Assembly: GCF_014196115.1 (NCBI RefSeq)
Contig: NZ_JACIDB010000004.1
Location: forward strand, 223,129 to 287,128
Direction: 5' to 3'
Length of the DNA stretch: 64,000 nt
Source of the DNA: Sphingomonas aquatilis
GTDB taxonomy: Bacteria; Pseudomonadota; Alphaproteobacteria; Sphingomonadales; Sphingomonadaceae
The translations under genes were made by a program, and so were the position numbers. How positions within the stretch are numbered: the stretch's first letter is position 1; every line of letters begins with the position of its first letter. Below, one piece after another: positions 50,172-61,063 of the stretch. Under the pieces are notes generated by a model. It saw only the letters and a list, made by a program, of their open reading frames with translations. It made no database searches and was not told where the DNA came from.

Positions 50172-51095
50172 ATGAACGAGATGACTCCGGTGGCCCGCCC
50201 CGAACGCCAGCGCAAGCCCGACTGGATCCGCGTGAAAGCGCCGACCAGCGCCGGCTTCGCCGCGACGCGTGAACTGATGCGGTCCAAGAGCCTGACGACC
50301 GTCTGCGAAGAGGCCGCCTGCCCGAACATCGGCGAATGCTGGTCGAAGAAGCATGCGACCGTCATGATCCTCGGCGATACCTGCACGCGCGCCTGCGCCT
50401 TCTGCAACGTGAAGACCGGCATGCCGCGCGCCGTCGATCCGATGGAGCCGAACAACGTCGCCGATGCGGCTGCGCAGATGGGCCTCGAACATATCGTCGT
50501 CACCTCGGTCGATCGCGACGATCTGCCCGATGGCGGCGCCAAGCAATTCGTGAAGGTGATCGAGGCGATCCGCCGCGCCAATCCGAAAACGACGATCGAA
50601 ATCCTGACGCCGGACTTCCGCAACAAGCACGAAGCGGCGGTCGAGGCGATCGTCGCCGCGCGGCCGGACGTCTATAACCACAATCTCGAAACCGTGCCGC
50701 GGCTGTATCCGACGATCCGGCCGGGCGCCCGCTATTATGCGTCGATCCGGCTGCTGGAGAGCGTCAAGAAGCTCGACCCGTCGATCTTCACCAAGTCGGG
50801 CGTCATGCTGGGGCTGGGCGAAGAACGGCTCGAGGTGCATCAGGTGATGGACGACATGCGCTCGGCCGACATCGATTTCCTCACCATGGGCCAGTATCTT
50901 CAGCCGACGCCGCGCCATGCGAAGGTCGCCGAATTCGTCACGCCCAAGGCGTTCGACAGCTATGCCGCGATCGCCCGGGCCAAGGGCTTCCTGCTCGTCG
51001 CATCCTCGCCGCTGACCCGCTCCAGCTATCACGCCGGCGACGATTTCGCGAAGATGCGTGCCGCGCGTGAGGCCAAGCTCGCCGTCCATGCCTAA
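50172..51095 (+). CDS. lipA: Lipoyl synthase
   Basis: This is a 307-residue radical SAM enzyme that inserts two sulfur atoms into protein-bound octanoate to form lipoate. Both iron-sulfur clusters are accounted for: C45, C50, C56 (auxiliary cluster, [12 protein letters not shown]) and C71, C75, C78 (radical [11 protein letters not shown]). The C-terminal [11 protein letters not shown] carries the conserved serine. ATG 50172 was chosen by family alignment; a second ATG lies three codons later. It overlaps ratA by eight bases. Confidence 0.95.
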   Translation: MNEMTPVARPERQRKPDWIRVKAPTSAGFAATRELMRSKSLTTVCEEAACPNIGECWSKKHATVMILGDTCTRACAFCNVKTGMPRAVDPMEPNNVADAAAQMGLEHIVVTSVDRDDLPDGGAKQFVKVIEAIRRANPKTTIEILTPDFRNKHEAAVEAIVAARPDVYNHNLETVPRLYPTIRPGARYYASIRLLESVKKLDPSIFTKSGVMLGLGEERLEVHQVMDDMRSADIDFLTMGQYLQPTPRHAKVAEFVTPKAFDSYAAIARAKGFLLVASSPLTRSSYHAGDDFAKMRAAREAKLAVHA

Positions 51096-51546
51096 ACATT
51101 CGGAAACGCGGCATCTGCCATATTCGGCCGAACAGATGTTCGACATGGTCGCCGACGTGAAGCGCTATCCGGAGTTCCTGCCCTGGGTCAGCGCGATGCG
51201 CGTACGCCAGGACAGCGACACCGCGACGCTCGCCGACATGATCGTCGGTTTCAAGGGGCTGCGCGAGACGTTTACGTCGAAGGTCGAAAAGCAGCGCCCG
51301 GGCAGCATCCACGTCGAATATATCGACGGGCCGCTGAAGTATTTGCATAACGATTGGCGCTTCCGGCCGGAGGAGGGCGGCTGCGCGGTCGATTTCAGCG
51401 TCGACTTCCAGTTCAAGAACCGGATGTTCGAGATGCTGGCGGGGCAGGTCTTCGGCGTCGCGCTCAGGAAGATGATCGGCGCGTTCGAAGACCGCGCCCG
51501 CGTCCTTTACGGCAGCAACAGTTCCAGCGCGACCAGCGCCGCCTGA
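51088..51546 (+). CDS. RatA/COQ10-type START domain protein
   Basis: This 152-residue polyketide cyclase/START-like protein belongs to the RatA/Coq10 family. Its N-terminus ([29 protein letters not shown]) is the family hallmark. In mitochondria and alphaproteobacteria Coq10-like proteins bind ubiquinone; E. coli RatA was described as blocking 70S ribosome formation. The lipA-ratA overlap is common in alphaproteobacteria and argues for a respiratory/lipid role, but this is inference. The 3' end overlaps the convergent pncC by 40 bases. Confidence 0.85.
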   Translation: MPKHSETRHLPYSAEQMFDMVADVKRYPEFLPWVSAMRVRQDSDTATLADMIVGFKGLRETFTSKVEKQRPGSIHVEYIDGPLKYLHNDWRFRPEEGGCAVDFSVDFQFKNRMFEMLAGQVFGVALRKMIGAFEDRARVLYGSNSSSATSAA

Positions 51547-52010
51547 AGGCGGATTCCACCGCGCCCCAGGTCGCCGAACTGCTTTCGATCGGCGTGGACA
51601 TCGGCGGGGTCGCCGCCCCGTTCCGCGCGGGCGAAAACGACCGTGCCGACGGGCTTCTTCTCCGATCCGCCACCGGGACCAGCGATGCCGGTGATCGCCA
51701 CCGCGACATCGGCATCGCTATTGGCGAGCGCGCCCTGTGCCATGCTCCAGGCGACGGCGATCGACACCGCGCCAAATGTTTCGAGCACGTCGGAATTGAC
51801 CTTCAGCAGGCGCATCTTGGCTTCGTTCGAATAGGTGACGAAGCCGGCACCGAAGACGTCGGACGAACCGGGAATTTCGGTCAATGCCGCCGCGACGAGC
51901 CCGCCGGTGCAGCTTTCGGCCAGCGCCACGGTCCGTCCGGCGACGCGGTTCGCTTCCACGACACGGCGTGCAGCATCGATCAGTTCGGTGGGGAGCAGGC
52001 TGTCCATCAT
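51507..52010 (-). CDS. CinA-family nicotinamide-nucleotide amidase
   Basis: This 167-residue protein consists only of the C-terminal CinA (PncC) domain. It has TVALAESCTGGLVAAALTEIPGSS with the catalytic Ser, and AITGIAGPGGGSEKKPVGTV in the second half. PncC deamidates nicotinamide mononucleotide in NAD salvage. The ATG overlaps the preceding hypothetical's stop by four bases (ATGA). It is the last gene of the ispDF operon. Confidence 0.88.
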   Translation of the reverse strand: MMDSLLPTELIDAARRVVEANRVAGRTVALAESCTGGLVAAALTEIPGSSDVFGAGFVTYSNEAKMRLLKVNSDVLETFGAVSIAVAWSMAQGALANSDADVAVAITGIAGPGGGSEKKPVGTVVFARAERGGDPADVHADRKQFGDLGRGGIRLQAALVALELLLP

Positions 52011-52528
52011 CGCGCCTCCGAACACAGCGGCAGGTCGGGCACGTTGATTGCCTTGCCCTTCGCCTTCTCCGCCTTGAAGTAGCGCAAGGTCGTCACGATG
52101 ACCCCTGCGGTATTCTGCGGGGGAAGGGGCGCGAGTTGCGTCACGAAGCGGTCGATCGTCCCGCAATCGGCGGGGTTGATCCGGCCGACGAGCAACGGCG
52201 CCAGCGCCGCCGTCAACAGCGGGCGGGCGAATTCGGATTGCAGCAGCGAATCGATCATCGGATCGGACAGTTTGACGATCGCGGCACGGGCATTGGGCCA
52301 CGCCCGATCCGCGGCGGACTGGTAGCGTGCCAGAAAGTCGCTGTCCGTCCGCCGGATCAGGCTCGTTGCGGGCAAGCGCGTCGCACACACGATGCCGGTC
52401 TGTTGGATGATATCCGGCAAGGCGACCAGCGTCATCGCCTCCGCCTCGGGCGTGGTGATGCAGCGGCTCTGCGCTTCGGCAGGCGCGGCCGCGAGCAGGG
52501 CTGTGACGGCGAGCAGCGCAGTCTTCAT
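52007..52528 (-). CDS. Exported protein of unknown function
   Basis: This 173-residue protein has a signal peptide (MKTALLAVTALLAAAPAEAQS) and a mature domain with four Cys (C23, C48, and two in the second half: NPADCGTID, PLCSEAR) and helices predicted through most of its length. No family motif was recognised. It is tightly packed between ispDF and pncC with four-base overlaps on both sides, so co-expression is certain, though a functional link to isoprenoid synthesis or NAD salvage is not evident. Confidence 0.75.
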   Translation of the reverse strand: MKTALLAVTALLAAAPAEAQSRCITTPEAEAMTLVALPDIIQQTGIVCATRLPATSLIRRTDSDFLARYQSAADRAWPNARAAIVKLSDPMIDSLLQSEFARPLLTAALAPLLVGRINPADCGTIDRFVTQLAPLPPQNTAGVIVTTLRYFKAEKAKGKAINVPDLPLCSEAR

Positions 52529-53649
52529 CGCGGCAGGCTCACGGTTGCCACCGCCTGCGCAGCAATGCCCTCACCGCGGCCGGTAAAGCCCAGCCGTTCC
52601 GTCGTCGTCGCCTTGATGCTGACGCGGTCTTCGGACAACCCGAGCAGCGCGCCGATGCGCGTGCGCATGGCCTCACGGTGCGGCCCGATCTTCGGGGCCT
52701 CGCAGATCAGCGTCAGGTCGACGAAGTCGATGCGGCCGCCCTTGTCGGCGATCAAGCTGGCGGCATGCTGCAGGAACTGCGCGGAGTCGGCGCCCTTCCA
52801 CTGCGGGTCGCTCGGCGGAAAGTGCGTGCCGATGTCGCCAGCCGCGATCGTGCCCAGCAGCGCGTCGGTCAGCGCGTGCAGCCCGACGTCGGCATCGCTA
52901 TGCCCTGACAAACCTTTGTCGTGCGGGATGAGCACGCCGCCCAGCCACAATTCCTCGCCCGCTTCCAGCCGATGAACATCGAAGCCGGACGCGCTCCGCG
53001 TCTCCCAGGCGATCTTGGCTTCGGCCGCGGCGAAGTCCTGCGGATGCGTCACTTTGTCGAGCATCGCATCGCCCTGCACCAAAGCGACGCTCCCGCCAAG
53101 TCGCTGCACCATCTGCGCATCGTCGGTCGCTTCTTCATCGGCCGGCCAGCCGGCGTGGGCGGCGCGGAGCGCGGGCAAGCGAAAGCCCTGCGGCGTCTGG
53201 ACGCGGAACAGCCCGTCGCGCGGGACGACCGAACCGTCGCGGATCAGCGTGTCCGCAACGGCAAGGCCGGGGATTGCCCCCTCATTGGTGTCGAGCGCAG
53301 CTAATATCCGCTCGATCACCTTCGCCGGTACGAAGGGCCGTGCCGCATCGTGGACCAGCACCCTGTCGGCCTCGATCGTTGCGAGCCCGCGCGCGACCGA
53401 CTCGCGCCGCGTCGCCCCACCGACGATCGTACGCACCGGCCCGAGGGCGGCGGCTGCCAGCGGCTCCGCTCCCGCGGCGATCACCACCACCACCTCGTCC
53501 ACCGCCGGGTGACCGGCAAAGGCGGCATAAGCGTGCGCCAGCAAGGCCTTGCCGCCGACGTGGGCATATTGTTTCGGGATGGCACCGCCGGCGCGCGAGC
53601 CGCTACCCGCCGCCACGATCAGCGCGACCGTCCGTTGCTCCTGTATCAT
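52525..53649 (-). CDS. ispDF: Bifunctional IspD/IspF isoprenoid enzyme
   Basis: This 374-residue fusion contains two MEP-pathway enzymes. Residues 1 to about 215 are IspD (cytidylyltransferase), with VAAGSGSRAGGAIPKQY, VHDAARPFV and RVQTPQGF. Residues from about 219 are IspF (2-C-methyl-D-erythritol 2,4-cyclodiphosphate synthase), with SGFDVHRL, GHSDADVGLHALTDALLG and the ATTTERLGFTGRGEGIAAQA end. The IspD and IspF steps are separated by IspE, so the fusion skips a step, a known alphaproteobacterial feature. Divergent from dusB. Confidence 0.95.
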   Translation of the reverse strand: MIQEQRTVALIVAAGSGSRAGGAIPKQYAHVGGKALLAHAYAAFAGHPAVDEVVVVIAAGAEPLAAAALGPVRTIVGGATRRESVARGLATIEADRVLVHDAARPFVPAKVIERILAALDTNEGAIPGLAVADTLIRDGSVVPRDGLFRVQTPQGFRLPALRAAHAGWPADEEATDDAQMVQRLGGSVALVQGDAMLDKVTHPQDFAAAEAKIAWETRSASGFDVHRLEAGEELWLGGVLIPHDKGLSGHSDADVGLHALTDALLGTIAAGDIGTHFPPSDPQWKGADSAQFLQHAASLIADKGGRIDFVDLTLICEAPKIGPHREAMRTRIGALLGLSEDRVSIKATTTERLGFTGRGEGIAAQAVATVSLPR

Positions 53650-53730
53650 CGCCGCCGCCTAGCGCAGACCTGCAATGCTTGCCAGAGCGGGCATAGGACG
53701 GTAAGGGCTGCCCGTTTTTCAGGCAGATTC

Positions 53731-54747
53731 ATGGCCCATCTCACGCCCATTCAGATCGGTCCCATCCGGATCGAGCAGCCCGTCGTGCTGGCGCCGATGA
53801 CCGGCGTCACCGACATGCCGTTCCGCACGCTCGTGCGCCGCTATGGCTCCGGCCTCAACGTCACCGAAATGATCGCGAGCCAGGCAGCGATCCGCGAGAC
53901 ACGGCAGTCGCTGCAGAAGGCCGCGTGGCACCTGTCAGAAGAGCCGGTCTCGATGCAGCTCGTCGGCTGCACCCCGTACGAAATGGGCGAGGCGGCGAAG
54001 CTCGCCGAAGATCGCGGTGCGGCAATCATCGACATCAACATGGGCTGCCCGGTCCGCAAGGTGACGAACGGCGACGCCGGCTCGGCGCTGATGCGTGACC
54101 TGAAACTCGCCGCCGCCCTGATCGACGCCGTTGTAAAGGCGGTCAAGGCTCCAGTAACGCTGAAGATGCGTATGGGCTGGTGCCACGACAGCCTCAACGC
54201 GCCCGAACTGTCGCGGATCGCGCAAGATCTTGGGGTGAAGCTCATCACCGTCCACGGGCGCACCCGCAACCAGATGTACAAGGGATCGGCGGACTGGCGC
54301 TTCATCCGTTCGGTCAAGGACGCGATCGACCTGCCGGTGATCGCAAACGGTGACATCTGCACGATCGACGATGCGGTGGACGCCCTCGATCAGTCCGGCG
54401 CCGATGGCGTCATGATCGGCCGTGGCGCCTATGGGCGGCCGTGGATACTCGGGCAGGTGATGCACTATTTCGCGACCGGCGAACGGCTTCCCGACCCGTC
54501 GCTCGACGAACAATATCGCGTCATCGTCGAGCACTACGATGCCATGCTCGACCATTATGGCGAGATGACCGGCGTCAACATGGCGCGGAAGCACATCGGT
54601 TGGTACACCAAGGGGCTCACCGGATCGGCCGAGTTCCGCAACGCCGTGAACCAGGAGCCGAGCGCGGCAAGGGTGAAGGCGATGCTCGCCGATTTCTACG
54701 CGCCATATTGCGATCAGCCCCCTGCGGCAGTCCGCCAGGCCGCCTGA
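53731..54747 (+). CDS. dusB: tRNA-dihydrouridine synthase
   Basis: This 338-residue flavoenzyme reduces specific tRNA uridines to dihydrouridine. It shows APMTGVTDMPFR (21-32), the catalytic C106 in INMGCPVRKVTNG, VHGRTRNQMY, and the FMN phosphate site in VMIGRGAYGRPW. As nifR3 in other alphaproteobacteria it begins the ntrBC operon, exactly as here. The ATG at 53731 gives the normal length. Confidence 0.95.
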   Translation: MAHLTPIQIGPIRIEQPVVLAPMTGVTDMPFRTLVRRYGSGLNVTEMIASQAAIRETRQSLQKAAWHLSEEPVSMQLVGCTPYEMGEAAKLAEDRGAAIIDINMGCPVRKVTNGDAGSALMRDLKLAAALIDAVVKAVKAPVTLKMRMGWCHDSLNAPELSRIAQDLGVKLITVHGRTRNQMYKGSADWRFIRSVKDAIDLPVIANGDICTIDDAVDALDQSGADGVMIGRGAYGRPWILGQVMHYFATGERLPDPSLDEQYRVIVEHYDAMLDHYGEMTGVNMARKHIGWYTKGLTGSAEFRNAVNQEPSAARVKAMLADFYAPYCDQPPAAVRQAA

Positions 54748-54754
54748 CAGGATT

Positions 54755-55794
54755 GTGACGGACCGTCCGGGCTTTGCCGAGCTGTTCGCGGCGCTGCCCG
54801 TCGCCGTGCTCGTGATCGATGGTGAAGACCGTATTCAGCATGGGAATGCCCAGGCGGAGCTGCTGCTCAATTTGTCCGAACGGGTGATGCGCGGGCAGCC
54901 GCTATCGGCGATCCTGCCACGCCCTCCGGCTGGCGATCGGCAGGCGGGGCACGGCTTTGCCGTCTACGACACCGAGATCGCGACGCCACACGGCCCCAAG
55001 ATCCGTGTCGACTTTTCCGAGGCGCAGCTCGCCGATTATCCCGGTTGGCGCGCCATCACGCTGCACAGCGTCGCGGGTACGCGCAGCGTTGGCCAGCTTG
55101 GCGGACGCGGGGCCAGCGCCCGCGCGGCGAGCGGCGCTGCGGCGATGCTGGCGCATGAGATCAAGAATCCGCTCTCCGGCATCCGCGGCGCCGCGCAATT
55201 GCTCGATGCCGGCGAACTGACCACGCTGATCGTGACCGAGGTCGACCGCATCGCGGCGCTGATCGACCGTATGCAGGATTTCAGCGACACGCGCCCGCTG
55301 CCGATCCAGTCGGAGAATATCTACCCGCTCATCGGACATGCCCGCCGGCTGGCGCTCGCCGGCTTTGCCCGCGGCGTGTCGATGGAGGAGCGGTTCGATC
55401 CCTCGCTGCCGCATGCCGCGATCAATCGCGATGCCTTACTCCAGATACTGATCAACCTGCTCAAGAACGCCGCGGAGGCGACGCGGACTGTCGCCGATCC
55501 CCGCATCGTCATCACCACCGCCTATCGCCACGGCATGTCGGTAGCGGCAACGCGGGGAGGTCCGCGCGTGCCCTTGCCGATCGAGATCTGCGTGACCGAC
55601 AACGGCCCCGGCGCCCCCGCCGACATCGCCGAATATCTCTTTGATCCGTTCATCTCGGGCCGGCCGGAGGGGCAGGGGCTTGGCCTCGCCCTGGTCGACA
55701 AGCTGATGCGCGACATGGGCGGGATCGTTCAATATGCCCGTGAAGGATTGCCCGAGATGACGACGTTGCGCCTGCTGCTACCACGGGCTGCCCA

Positions 55795-55798
<4 letters not shown>
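54755..55798 (+). CDS. ntrB: Nitrogen-regulation sensor kinase NtrB
   Basis: This 347-residue cytoplasmic histidine kinase has an N-terminal PAS domain (about 5-105), the phospho-acceptor H134 in LAHEIKNPLSGIRGAA, an N-box in LINLLKNAAEATR and G-boxes VTDNGPGAP and GLGLALVDKLM. It phosphorylates NtrC in response to nitrogen limitation, normally through PII. No transmembrane segment. GTG start eight bases after dusB. Its stop overlaps the ntrC GTG. Confidence 0.93.
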
Positions 55799-57210
<1,412 letters not shown>

Positions 57211-57252
57211 TCCGTAGCGATTAACCGCCGCGCTTGATCGTACTGTGGCCCC

Positions 57253-57305
57253 AAACCACCGCAACCGGCAATTATGTGGTTTCCGTGCAACAATCCGCGT
57301 TGTAC
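57253..57305 (+). promoter_or_regulatory. Inverted repeats in the ntrC-ntrY gap
   Basis: AAACCAC (57253-57259) and GTGGTTT (57276-57282) are a perfect inverted repeat spaced by 16 bases. A second hairpin pairs GTGCAAC (57285-57291) with GTTGTAC (57299-57305), just upstream of the GGAGGGG of ntrY. The first may terminate or regulate; neither has a T-run. Confidence 0.4.
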
Positions 57306-57315
57306 GGAGGGGCGA

Positions 57316-59553
57316 ATGCACGCGGCCCCCACGCCCGATTTGAATGACATGCTACCGGTTCGCCGCCGGCGGATTACGCCCGCGGTCGAAGCGCTGGTGC
57401 TGGCGCTTGCGTTGGCGATCGCCGTCGCGACCTATTTCGTGTTGACGGGTGGGGCATCCGATACACGAGTAATTTCGCCTCCGTTGGTCGCGTTGCTACT
57501 CGTCGCCAATTTGGTGTCCGGCACGACGTTGATGATGCTGATCGGGCGGCGGATCGCGAGGCGGCGCGCCGTGCAGTCCCAGATTGGCGGCAACGGGCAA
57601 TTGCACGTGCAATTGGTCGCTTTGTTTTCGCTTGTCGCAGCGGTCCCGTTGGTGCTGGTGAATATCTTTGCGTCGCTGCTGTTCCAATACGGTGTCGAGT
57701 TTTGGTATTCGGACCGCGCTCGTGGAATGTTGGAGAATTCGACCGCACTTCTCCAAATCAATTATTATCAAGAGTTGGACCGCATCGCTGCCGAAGCGAC
57801 TGCGATGCGCGTAGACCTTGCAGGTTACTTTCGAGAATATCCGATCAATAGTGAAACGTTCGCGAAGGCGCTCGTCTTTCAGCTGAAACAGCGTAACATG
57901 TCTGAAATGGCAATCTTCGTAAAAGGTGATCCCGTTCCGATTGCTTTCGTCAATCCGTACGAACGGCGGCTGGATCGTGTCGTGACTCCGGGCATGATCA
58001 GGAAGATCGATTCCGGTACGCCGAGCGTTGTTATTCAAGCTAAGGATCGCGCCGCACTGTTGATGCCGTTAAAATACGGCAAGGGTGCCTATCTCTACGT
58101 GGCCCGAGTTTTTGACCCCGGGGTGGTCGAGCAATGGAAGCGCGGCGAGAAACTCGTTGCAGACTACCGAGACATGCAATCGCGTTCGCGTGCATTGCAG
58201 TTGCGGTTCAACTCCGCATTACTCGGCATTTCCTTGCTGATCGTGGCCCTTGCGGTGTGGATCGCTCTGGCCGTTGCCGACCGTCTCGTTCGGCCTCTGG
58301 GCGAGCTTGTGGGCGCGGCACGACGCGTGGCAGATGGTGATCTGTCGACGCGCGTGCCTGATCCCCGCACCCTAGATGAGGTTGGCACGCTGGCCAACGC
58401 GTTCAACCGAATGACCGGGCGGTTACAGGAACAAAATCGCGCGCTGGTGACCGCAAACGATCAGCTCGACAGCCGCCGCGCCTTGATCGAAGCGGTGATG
58501 GCCGGCGTGTCGGCCGGCGTGATCGCCTCGGGCGAAGACGGCATGATCCGGATCGCCAACAATTCGGCGTCCGAACTGATTGGCACAGGCATCGACAGCG
58601 TCGTCGGACAGCCGCTGGCCCTCATAGCGCCCGAACTCGCCGATCTGGTGGCGAGTGGTCAGCGCGAGGCGATCGTTCAGGTCGTGCGCGGCGGCGAGAC
58701 GCGGACGCTCGCCGTCCGGATCGCACGGACCGACGCGGGACCCATCCTGACCTTCGACGATATCACGCAGCAGTTGCTCGATCAGCGCCGCGCGGCGTGG
58801 TCGGACGTCGCGCGCCGCATCGCGCATGAGATCAAGAACCCGCTGACCCCGATCCAGCTCGCTGCCGAGCGTTTGCAACGCCGCTACGGCAGCAAGATCG
58901 ATCCCGCGGATACAACCTTCGCGCGGTTGACCGAAACGATCGTCCGGCAGGTCGGGGACCTCAGACGCATGGTCGACGAATTTTCGTCCTTCGCGCGCAT
59001 GCCGAAGCCGGTGTTCCGCGAGGAATCGCTCGTCGACATCGCTCGCCAGGCGCTGTTCCTGCACGAGGTCGCGCATCCCGCGATCCGCTTTGCGCTCGAC
59101 CACGATTTTCCGGCCCCGCAGCTCGTCTGCGACCGGCACCAGCTCGGCCGCGCCTTCACCAATATCGTCAAGAACGCCGTCGAGGCGATCGAGAGCAAGG
59201 GGGATGGCGGTGGCGCTGTCACCATGGGTATCCATGACGATGGTACGACGATCGTCGTCGAGGTCGCGGATACGGGCGTCGGCCTGCCGCCGGATCGCGA
59301 CCGGATCGTCGAACCCTATATGACGACCCGCGCCCGCGGCACGGGCCTGGGCCTCGCGATCGTCAAGAAGATCGTCGAGGACCATTTCGGCACCATGGCC
59401 TTTGCCGATCGCGACGGCGGCGGCACCGTGGTGCGCATGACATTCGATGCCGCGGCCCTCGCGGCGCTCGATCAGGGGGCAGCCCCACCCGAACCGGTGA
59501 CCGAACATGACGGTGCCGGCCAGCTTGCTGCACTCACACGCAATCGGAATTAG
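57316..59553 (+). CDS. ntrY: Membrane sensor kinase NtrY
   Basis: This 745-residue sensor kinase has two to three N-terminal transmembrane helices (about 23-45, 55-75, 95-120), a periplasmic sensor region, a further helix followed by a HAMP domain (RLVRPLGELVGAARRVADGDLSTRV), a PAS domain, the phospho-acceptor His in RRIAHEIKNPLTPIQ, an N-box (FTNIVKNAVEAIE) and G-boxes (VADTGVGLPP, GLGLAIVKKI). With NtrX it senses nitrogen, redox or respiratory state in alphaproteobacteria. The ATG is preceded by GGAGGGG. Codons of the sensor portion are notably less GC-rich than the rest. Confidence 0.92.
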   Translation: MHAAPTPDLNDMLPVRRRRITPAVEALVLALALAIAVATYFVLTGGASDTRVISPPLVALLLVANLVSGTTLMMLIGRRIARRRAVQSQIGGNGQLHVQLVALFSLVAAVPLVLVNIFASLLFQYGVEFWYSDRARGMLENSTALLQINYYQELDRIAAEATAMRVDLAGYFREYPINSETFAKALVFQLKQRNMSEMAIFVKGDPVPIAFVNPYERRLDRVVTPGMIRKIDSGTPSVVIQAKDRAALLMPLKYGKGAYLYVARVFDPGVVEQWKRGEKLVADYRDMQSRSRALQLRFNSALLGISLLIVALAVWIALAVADRLVRPLGELVGAARRVADGDLSTRVPDPRTLDEVGTLANAFNRMTGRLQEQNRALVTANDQLDSRRALIEAVMAGVSAGVIASGEDGMIRIANNSASELIGTGIDSVVGQPLALIAPELADLVASGQREAIVQVVRGGETRTLAVRIARTDAGPILTFDDITQQLLDQRRAAWSDVARRIAHEIKNPLTPIQLAAERLQRRYGSKIDPADTTFARLTETIVRQVGDLRRMVDEFSSFARMPKPVFREESLVDIARQALFLHEVAHPAIRFALDHDFPAPQLVCDRHQLGRAFTNIVKNAVEAIESKGDGGGAVTMGIHDDGTTIVVEVADTGVGLPPDRDRIVEPYMTTRARGTGLGLAIVKKIVEDHFGTMAFADRDGGGTVVRMTFDAAALAALDQGAAPPEPVTEHDGAGQLAALTRNRN

Positions 59554-59558
59554 AGATT

Positions 59559-60935
59559 ATGGCGCTCGACATCCTCGTCGTCGACGACGAACACGATATC
59601 CGCGAACTGGTCGCCGGCGTTCTGGAGGACGAAGGCTATGACACGCGCTCGGCCGCAGACAGCGACGCCGCGCTGGAGGCGATCGCCACCCGACGCCCGT
59701 CGCTGGTTTTGCTCGACGTCTGGCTGCAGGGCTCTCGCCTCGACGGTCTCGAACTTCTCGACGAAATCAAGCGGCGCGATCCCTCGATCCCCGTGCTCGT
59801 CATCTCGGGCCATGGCAATCTCGACACCGCCGTCGCCGCGATCCGGCGCGGCGCCAGCGATTTCATCGAAAAGCCGTTCGAGGCGGAGCGGCTGCTGCTG
59901 CTGGTCGCCCGCGCGACCGAAACCGAACGCCTGCGTCGCGAACTCGCCAGCCTGCGCGTCTCGGCTGGTCGCGAGACGGACCTCACCGGCCGATCGGGCG
60001 CGATCAACGGCGTCCGCGCCACGCTGAAGCGCGTCGCCGCGACCGGCAGCCGCGTGCTCATCATGGGGCCGGCCGGCGTCGGCAAGGAGGTCGCGGCCCG
60101 CCTGCTCCATGGCTGGAGCAATCGCGCCGAGGCCCCCTTCGTCATCGTCAGCGCCGCGCGGATGACGCCGGAGCGCGTCGAGGAGGAGCTGTTCGGCGTG
60201 GAGGAGGGGGGCGACCTCGTCCGGCCGGGCCTGCTCGAACAGGCGCATGGCGGCACGTTGTTCCTCGACGAGATCGCCGACATGCCGATCGCGACGCAGG
60301 CGCGTATCCTGCGCGTGCTGACCGACCAGAGCTTCAGCCGCATCGGCGGCACCCGCACCGTGAAGGTCGACGTCCGCGTCGTCTCCGCGACCTCGCGCGA
60401 CCTGACGCAGGAGATTGCCGAGGGGCGGTTCCGCGAAGATCTCTATTACCGCCTCAACGTCGTGCCGGTCATGCTGCCGGCCCTGGCCGAGCGCCGCGAG
60501 GACATTCCGTCGCTGGTCGAGCATTTCATGGCGCACTACGCTTCCGAACGCCGCGTGCCGACTCCCGAAATCGCACCGGATGCGATGGTCGCGCTGCAAA
60601 GCTATGATTGGCCGGGCAATGTCCGCCAGTTGCGCAACGTCGTCGAGCGCACGATCATCCTCGCGCCGGGCGATCGGATCGGCCGTATCGACCTCGATCT
60701 CTTGCCCGCCGAAGTCCTCGGCGATCAGGGCGATCTGGCCGGCGGGGGTGGCGGCGCGATCATGGGTGCGCCGTTACGCGAAGCCCGCGAGACGTTCGAG
60801 CGCGAGTATCTCCGCGTTCAGATCCGCCGCTTTTCGGGCAACATCAGCCGTACCGCCAGCTTCATCGGCATGGAGCGATCGGCGTTGCACCGTAAGCTCA
60901 AGCTGCTCGGCATTACCGACGTGCGCGAGGATTGA
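59559..60935 (+). CDS. ntrX: Response regulator NtrX (no GAFTGA)
   Basis: This 458-residue NtrC-like regulator has a receiver domain with phospho-acceptor D53 in LVLLDVWL and an AAA+ domain with Walker A GPAGVGKE (170-177) and Walker B GGTLFLDEIADM. The sigma54-contacting GAFTGA loop is missing; that region reads FGVEEGGDLVRPG (212-224). The C-terminal Fis-type helix-turn-helix is intact (RFSGNISRTASFIGMERSALHRKLK). It therefore probably works with sigma70 or as a repressor, as reported for other alphaproteobacterial NtrX proteins. It starts six bases after ntrY. Confidence 0.93.
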   Translation: MALDILVVDDEHDIRELVAGVLEDEGYDTRSAADSDAALEAIATRRPSLVLLDVWLQGSRLDGLELLDEIKRRDPSIPVLVISGHGNLDTAVAAIRRGASDFIEKPFEAERLLLLVARATETERLRRELASLRVSAGRETDLTGRSGAINGVRATLKRVAATGSRVLIMGPAGVGKEVAARLLHGWSNRAEAPFVIVSAARMTPERVEEELFGVEEGGDLVRPGLLEQAHGGTLFLDEIADMPIATQARILRVLTDQSFSRIGGTRTVKVDVRVVSATSRDLTQEIAEGRFREDLYYRLNVVPVMLPALAERREDIPSLVEHFMAHYASERRVPTPEIAPDAMVALQSYDWPGNVRQLRNVVERTIILAPGDRIGRIDLDLLPAEVLGDQGDLAGGGGGAIMGAPLREARETFEREYLRVQIRRFSGNISRTASFIGMERSALHRKLKLLGITDVRED

Positions 60936-61063
60936 CGCCTTTACGGCACGGGCCTTCGTTCATAGATACGGGGTCGCTGCCTATCATGGGCGGCGATCCC
61001 GACGCCGGGAAACGGCGCGATAGCGGGCGAACGTCCCGCCAATAACGGAAAAAGGCTCAATTC

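Noticed and set aside
53350..53730. In-frame extension upstream of dusB
   Set aside because: It runs antisense through ispDF and is not part of the conserved Dus fold; the ATG at 53731 fits the family.
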